Assembly: GCA_024434115.1 (NCBI GenBank)
Contig: QMIT01000001.1
Span: 310,001-374,000 of the forward strand
DNA length: 64,000 bases
DNA from: Chloroflexota bacterium
GTDB lineage: Bacteria; Chloroflexota; Anaerolineae; Aggregatilineales; J027
Direction of reading: 5' to 3'
The notes under the pieces were generated by a model, which worked only from the letters and a program-made list of their open reading frames with translations, was not told the DNA's origin and ran no database searches. Positions 60,495 through 64,000 of this stretch are shown here, piece by piece; the stretch's first letter is position 1; each line of letters starts with the position of its first letter. Both the position numbers and the translations under genes were made by a program.

Positions 60495-60515
60495 GGGCGG
60501 CCCCCGAGGTCGCCC
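60495..60515. terminator. GC-rich hairpin between convergent genes
   Basis: GGGCGGCC and GGTCGCCC form an 8 bp stem (one G-T) around a 5-base loop in the gap between the SCP2 gene and the convergent thioredoxin-fold gene. A convincing T-run is lacking on both sides, so terminator function is uncertain. Confidence 0.4.
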
Positions 60516-60532
60516 AAGCAGTCAAAACTAAC

Positions 60533-61393
60533 TTATTGAGACGTGACTTCTTCCGTTGCCTCTGTTTCGCCTCCACTCGCTTCTGCTGGCGTGGCTTGGT
60601 CACTATAAAACACAATCACATCACGCAGGCGACTGCTAATTAGCATTCCCTCTTCAGCCGCTGTGTGTCCTTGTCCCTTTGTGTCAACGATGAGTATTGG
60701 GGTGCGCTGCAAGTTTAACACACTACCGCCAAACGCCGCGTTGAGGGCTGTCACCAATTCAGGGGAGGCTTTTCCAGTTATCCATGTAAACTGCTCGGTG
60801 GATTCAAATCCCTGCCCCTCGGCCCATGCTGTAAGATCATCAAGTTCATCCAACGGGCTAACATTGAGATTAAGGTAGACCACTTCATAGGCCACACCAT
60901 CAAGGCGGAACTGCCGATCGGTTTCACGAGCAAACGCTAGCTGCTCTTGACAGGGTATGCAGTCCAACGACATCGGCAGCAGAACGATAATCTTGCCCTC
61001 AAAACTGCGTAATGATTCCTCCTGACCATCAATGGTGGTGAAGCGCACGTCCAACCAATTCCCCGGATAAACAATGTTGCCGAGAATATCATTCTCTGGG
61101 GCGTCAGTGGCTGTCGGGGGTGGTTGAGGGCTACGCAGTCGAATGGGGGCTTGCGTTGGTGGCGCTATGGAGGTTTGATAAGCACTTAGGGTTTGTTCAA
61201 AGGATTGGGTGGCATTAGCAACAGCATTACGGGTCGCGGCTTGTTGGGTTTCACCCAATTGCACGGCATTATCGAGGACATTGAGAGTGCGGCGTGGGCC
61301 GGGCGTTGGATCATCATCCCCCAAACATGCGACCAATGTCAGCATCAACAGGGTGATGACTGCCCCAATTGAAAGGAATCTGGTTATCCGCAT
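60533..61393 (-). CDS. Thioredoxin-fold lipoprotein
   Basis: A 286-residue exported protein. The signal peptide ends in the lipobox LVAC with Cys23, then a Thr/Pro-rich linker (to ~100). The second half is a redoxin/thioredoxin-like domain: the C-x-x-C is CIPC at 145-148 in PMSLDCIPCQEQL, where W-C-x-x-C is usual, followed by YEVVYLNLNVS. A Pro-containing loop near RTPILIVDTKG acts as the expected cis-Pro region. It could serve in disulfide exchange or peroxide reduction outside the cell membrane. The start at 61393 has GGGAGAG upstream. Confidence 0.87.
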   Translation of the reverse strand: MRITRFLSIGAVITLLMLTLVACLGDDDPTPGPRRTLNVLDNAVQLGETQQAATRNAVANATQSFEQTLSAYQTSIAPPTQAPIRLRSPQPPPTATDAPENDILGNIVYPGNWLDVRFTTIDGQEESLRSFEGKIIVLLPMSLDCIPCQEQLAFARETDRQFRLDGVAYEVVYLNLNVSPLDELDDLTAWAEGQGFESTEQFTWITGKASPELVTALNAAFGGSVLNLQRTPILIVDTKGQGHTAAEEGMLISSRLRDVIVFYSDQATPAEASGGETEATEEVTSQ

Positions 61394-61415
61394 GGTTCTC
61401 TCCCGCAAATTGTGG

Positions 61416-63266
61416 TCAGCGCACCTGCACCGTCCCGATAATGAGATACTCTATAGCACCATCTGTCAGAATGTGCAAGATTTGCCCATCGGCAGAGTTG
61501 TACACTTTGACGGCCAATGGATAGTCGCCGCGTGGCAAATCTTCAGGAATTTCCAGCGTATGACTGTCCAGCACCACCTGATTGGGCGTCCAAGTATGGG
61601 TGGGGGATTGTCCATTTTGTGGGGCACTATCGTGTTGAGCGCGAAGGACACCATCACTATCGAGCAAGAATACGGAGACGCTGTAACTAATGGTGGGAGT
61701 TTCGGCGGCGCTCCACCATAAACTGACGGTTAATGTGTCTCCCCGCCTTACCTCAAAGGCCGATTTGACACGGTGCAGCCGGATGGAATCGCCAAAAATC
61801 CCCAAAACCTCATCGCTTGTCGGCAGGCGATCATAATGATACCAGTCAATCGGCGCACCCAGATGATAAAAACGGCGACTGGCGGTCTGGGTATAGCCAT
61901 AATTTTGATAGGTGCTGTCCATTTCGTATGGCCCATCACCCCAATAGGCCACCCAGAAGCCGTTATTGTCCTGAAGTATATCTTGCACTGGCCCTTGAAA
62001 ATAGATGCCGTAGTCAATGCGCCATTGATTCAGCGAAATGATCTGTGTGTCAGGGGGTAAATAGCGCCGCAGGTAATAACCGAGAGCTTTGTCCCCGCCG
62101 CGCACATCCATTAAAACGGGTTCACCTGTCGGATAATTTTGGGCGACATAACGTGCCATAGCCCGCCAATCGGGTTGTACATAGCGCGAATCGGTACTGG
62201 CAAGCCCATTCACCAATACCAACACCGCAAGAATAACACGTCCGGGTGGACGAAAAGACACGATGCCATGCCCGGCGAGAATGGCAATGGGCAGCAGCAG
62301 CAGGGCCAGATTGCGATCTGTCAGCACTGTCACCATCGGATAGACCCCAATCGAAATGGCAATCGGCACCCCCAACCATAACACCGGATACCACACAGCG
62401 GGGGATTGATTCCATTGCAGGTGATTTTTGAATGCTAGGCTGCCGACCAATATCAATCCAATACCCAAGATGACGGGTCTACCTAAATAATCAACGGCTA
62501 GGGTATCGGCGGTCTCCCACGACAGGGACATGGAATGGAGGATGCCTTCGGGCCGAATCAATAGTTGATGGACAGCGACAATGGCCCAAGGCGTGAAGGC
62601 CAGCAATGATAGACCCATGATGCCCATTAATTGTCCGATGCGACGGCGCGGACGCAGCACCAGCGCGGCGTAGATGACCTGAACCGGCAAGATGAGGGCA
62701 GTGTAATAATGGGTATAGACACCCGCGATGATGAGCACGGCATAAAGCAGCGTGCGTCGGCGGTTCGGGTTTTCCAGCCATAATAGAAATACGAAACTGC
62801 TGGCGGCCATCCACATAAAGGCAAGCGGGTAATGCCGTACCTCCTGTGAAAGCAAGATATGTTTGTCAGCAATCGCCAAGACCAATCCCGCCGCAATTCC
62901 GGCAGAAGGTGAGAACAACTTACGCCCAATCCGGTCTACCAGTGCAACCGTCAAAAGGGCCGGACAGACCGCCCAAAAGCGCATCGGGATTTCGCCGTCC
63001 CCCGCGACCTGCCGCCATGCACTCAGTGTTATGAAATACAATGGAGGGTGTAAATCATCTACTAAATTGCGGGTGACAAGCGCCAGACTGCTGGGTTCGG
63101 AAAATTCGACTGACCAACCTTCATCCCCCCATAAGCCATTTGCGTCAAGATGGTGTATACGCAGGTATGCTGCCAAAAGCAGAACCAACACAGAACCAAG
63201 CAGGGCCAGTCGTGATGGTAATTTTTCTGAGTCTAGTTTTCTGATATTTCGCTTAAACTTTAACAT
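61416..63266 (-). CDS. GT39-type membrane glycosyltransferase
   Basis: A 616-residue protein with about 10-12 TM helices. The N-terminal loop after TM1 reads HHLDANGLWGDEGWSVEF, in which D-E is the catalytic acidic pair of GT-C dolichyl-phosphate mannosyltransferases (PMT/ArnT, RgtA types). The soluble C-terminal ~200 residues are outside the membrane. These enzymes transfer a sugar from a lipid carrier to an envelope acceptor; which one is unknown. An ATG at 63266 is assumed; an in-frame GTG at 63302 overlaps the divergent gene. It is cotranscribed with the thioredoxin-fold gene (22 bp apart). Confidence 0.85.
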   Translation of the reverse strand: MLKFKRNIRKLDSEKLPSRLALLGSVLVLLLAAYLRIHHLDANGLWGDEGWSVEFSEPSSLALVTRNLVDDLHPPLYFITLSAWRQVAGDGEIPMRFWAVCPALLTVALVDRIGRKLFSPSAGIAAGLVLAIADKHILLSQEVRHYPLAFMWMAASSFVFLLWLENPNRRRTLLYAVLIIAGVYTHYYTALILPVQVIYAALVLRPRRRIGQLMGIMGLSLLAFTPWAIVAVHQLLIRPEGILHSMSLSWETADTLAVDYLGRPVILGIGLILVGSLAFKNHLQWNQSPAVWYPVLWLGVPIAISIGVYPMVTVLTDRNLALLLLPIAILAGHGIVSFRPPGRVILAVLVLVNGLASTDSRYVQPDWRAMARYVAQNYPTGEPVLMDVRGGDKALGYYLRRYLPPDTQIISLNQWRIDYGIYFQGPVQDILQDNNGFWVAYWGDGPYEMDSTYQNYGYTQTASRRFYHLGAPIDWYHYDRLPTSDEVLGIFGDSIRLHRVKSAFEVRRGDTLTVSLWWSAAETPTISYSVSVFLLDSDGVLRAQHDSAPQNGQSPTHTWTPNQVVLDSHTLEIPEDLPRGDYPLAVKVYNSADGQILHILTDGAIEYLIIGTVQVR

Positions 63267-63292
63267 ATCGAGTTGTGATGGAAAGGAATATT

Positions 63293-64000
63293 GTGGTGAC
63301 ACCTGAATCTTATCGTAACCCTGCTCGTCAACGCCGCCTTATCATACCAGCACTTCTGGCGGTATGGGGATTGTTATTCTCCGTGCTGTTGGCGGTTAAT
63401 TTGACCGCATCTGCTCAGGGGGGCATAGCCACGACCCCTACACCCTTTGGCGATGACTGGTATACGCAAACCACTCAATGGGATTTGCCCTATTATTTAC
63501 CCGGCACCGGCGAGGGTGATGCCACATGGACGGTCAGCGAAAGCGAATTTGAGAGTTATTATCCTAACGGGTTTAGTTTTTCGACGGTTGCCACCAGCGA
63601 CAAGGGGGAGATCGTCCAAGCCTCGGTCATTTGGTCGCATGTTCCCGGTAAGCTGACCCGACGCGATGCTGAAATTGACACTCGAACGGGTTATGTCTCG
63701 ATGCGCTGGCGTCCTGATGAATCCTTACCCCCATGGGTCGCTGTCAATTTCTATTGGAGTTTTGCCGATAGTGAGGGCAATCGCTATCGCACCGACTGGA
63801 TTTTGGGCAATGAGTATGCGGATTCCGGCGATGAATGGGAGCGCACTGAATCCGATGATGTGATTGTTTATATCCAATCAGGCCTGCCAGAGGAAATCTT
63901 GGATTTGACAGTCGCCGCCGTAGCCGAACAAAAGGATACCTATATTTCTGCATGGGGGGAACCGCTGCCCTATATTCCGCGTGTCATTCTCTTTTCCAAC
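63293..64000 (+). CDS. Exported protein, N-terminal part (3' end cut by window edge)
   Basis: The frame is open to the window end (236 codons, no stop). A basic N-terminus (ESYRNPARQRRL) and one hydrophobic helix (about 16-37), followed by LTASAQGG, form a signal peptide. The rest looks beta-rich, with motifs ESEFESYYPNGFSF and ESLPPWVAVNFYWSF, later WGEPLPYIPRVILFSN. This resembles the region before a gluzincin peptidase domain in similar exported proteins, but no HExxH is in view, so the function stays open. GTG at 63293 or 63296 follows AAAGGA; ATG at 63278 is also in frame. Confidence 0.7.
   Translation, partial: MVTPESYRNPARQRRLIIPALLAVWGLLFSVLLAVNLTASAQGGIATTPTPFGDDWYTQTTQWDLPYYLPGTGEGDATWTVSESEFESYYPNGFSFSTVATSDKGEIVQASVIWSHVPGKLTRRDAEIDTRTGYVSMRWRPDESLPPWVAVNFYWSFADSEGNRYRTDWILGNEYADSGDEWERTESDDVIVYIQSGLPEEILDLTVAAVAEQKDTYISAWGEPLPYIPRVILFSN

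Noticed and set aside
1-64000. CRISPR arrays, insertion sequences, prophage genes, rRNA
   Set aside because: No regularly spaced repeats, transposase, integrase, phage structural genes or rRNA sequence were seen on either strand.

Overview
The window is 64 kb of bacterial chromosome with mid-range GC, dense gene packing and no mobile elements. Several features fit a Chloroflexota lineage (Anaerolineae-like), but this is inference from gene content, not a phylogeny. They are secreted lipoproteins with Thr/Pro-rich linkers, a Ser/Thr kinase fused to a very long repeat region, many SUF-dependent Fe-S functions, NnrE/NnrD and HpnA/HpnK-like proteins. GTG and TTG starts are common where a good Shine-Dalgarno sequence supports them. 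TGA is an ordinary stop. No gene-free stretch exceeds 300 bases; the longest is the 284 bp suf/sufT divergent promoter region.

Layout. 1-7.8 kb holds the 3' end of fmt, an aldo/keto reductase, a His-rich membrane helix-hairpin-helix protein, a FocA-type transporter, malate dehydrogenase, an acidic unknown protein, a YdjC/ChbG deacetylase and a TPR protein. 7.9-18.5 kb holds a secreted cytochrome c/copper-monooxygenase-like protein and the SUF cluster on the minus strand: sufC, sufB, sufD, a tandem rhodanese, sufE, sufS, sufU, a Clp_N-M50 protease fusion and a Rieske ferredoxin. A SufT/MIP18 gene faces sufC. A 36 bp palindrome in the shared promoter region carries a TTGACA -35 box at each end, one for each direction.

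18.5-26.4 kb holds an ATP-grasp-like protein, selD, two small unknowns, a metallophosphoesterase/ParB-like pair, tRNA-His, an SRPBCC protein, a DUF3307 protein and a run of three small membrane proteins. 26.4-34.4 kb is a minus-strand run: class V aminotransferase, AAA+ ATPase with a winged-helix N-terminus, a regulator whose receiver domain has lost its phospho-acceptor Asp, a membrane-anchored unknown, an epimerase, NnrE/D and a divergent carbamoyltransferase. An AT-rich TIR-domain gene is divergent from it.

35-47.6 kb contains an MBL hydrolase and a phosphodiesterase that share a CTAG at their stops, the tig-clpP-clpX proteostasis cluster, tRNA-Leu, a receiver/histidine-kinase hybrid, a HAD-DinB fusion overlapping a Cys-rich protein, efp, and a DinG-type helicase with an exonuclease domain. 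47.8-64 kb contains the kinase/TPR protein, two lipoproteins (one LysM + M23), an esterase, an SdpI-like protein, rpsF-ssb-rpsR followed by a parvulin-type PPIase, a MIP channel, a ketopantoate-reductase-like protein, an SCP2 protein, a thioredoxin-fold lipoprotein, a GT39-type glycosyltransferase and a truncated exported protein.

The clearest functional unit is Fe-S assembly: ATPase-scaffold SufBCD, desulfurase SufS, both acceptors SufE and SufU, a rhodanese, SufT and a Rieske protein, apparently under one divergent control element. The least understood loci are the TIR gene, the ATPase/pseudo-receiver operon and the Clp_N-M50 fusion.
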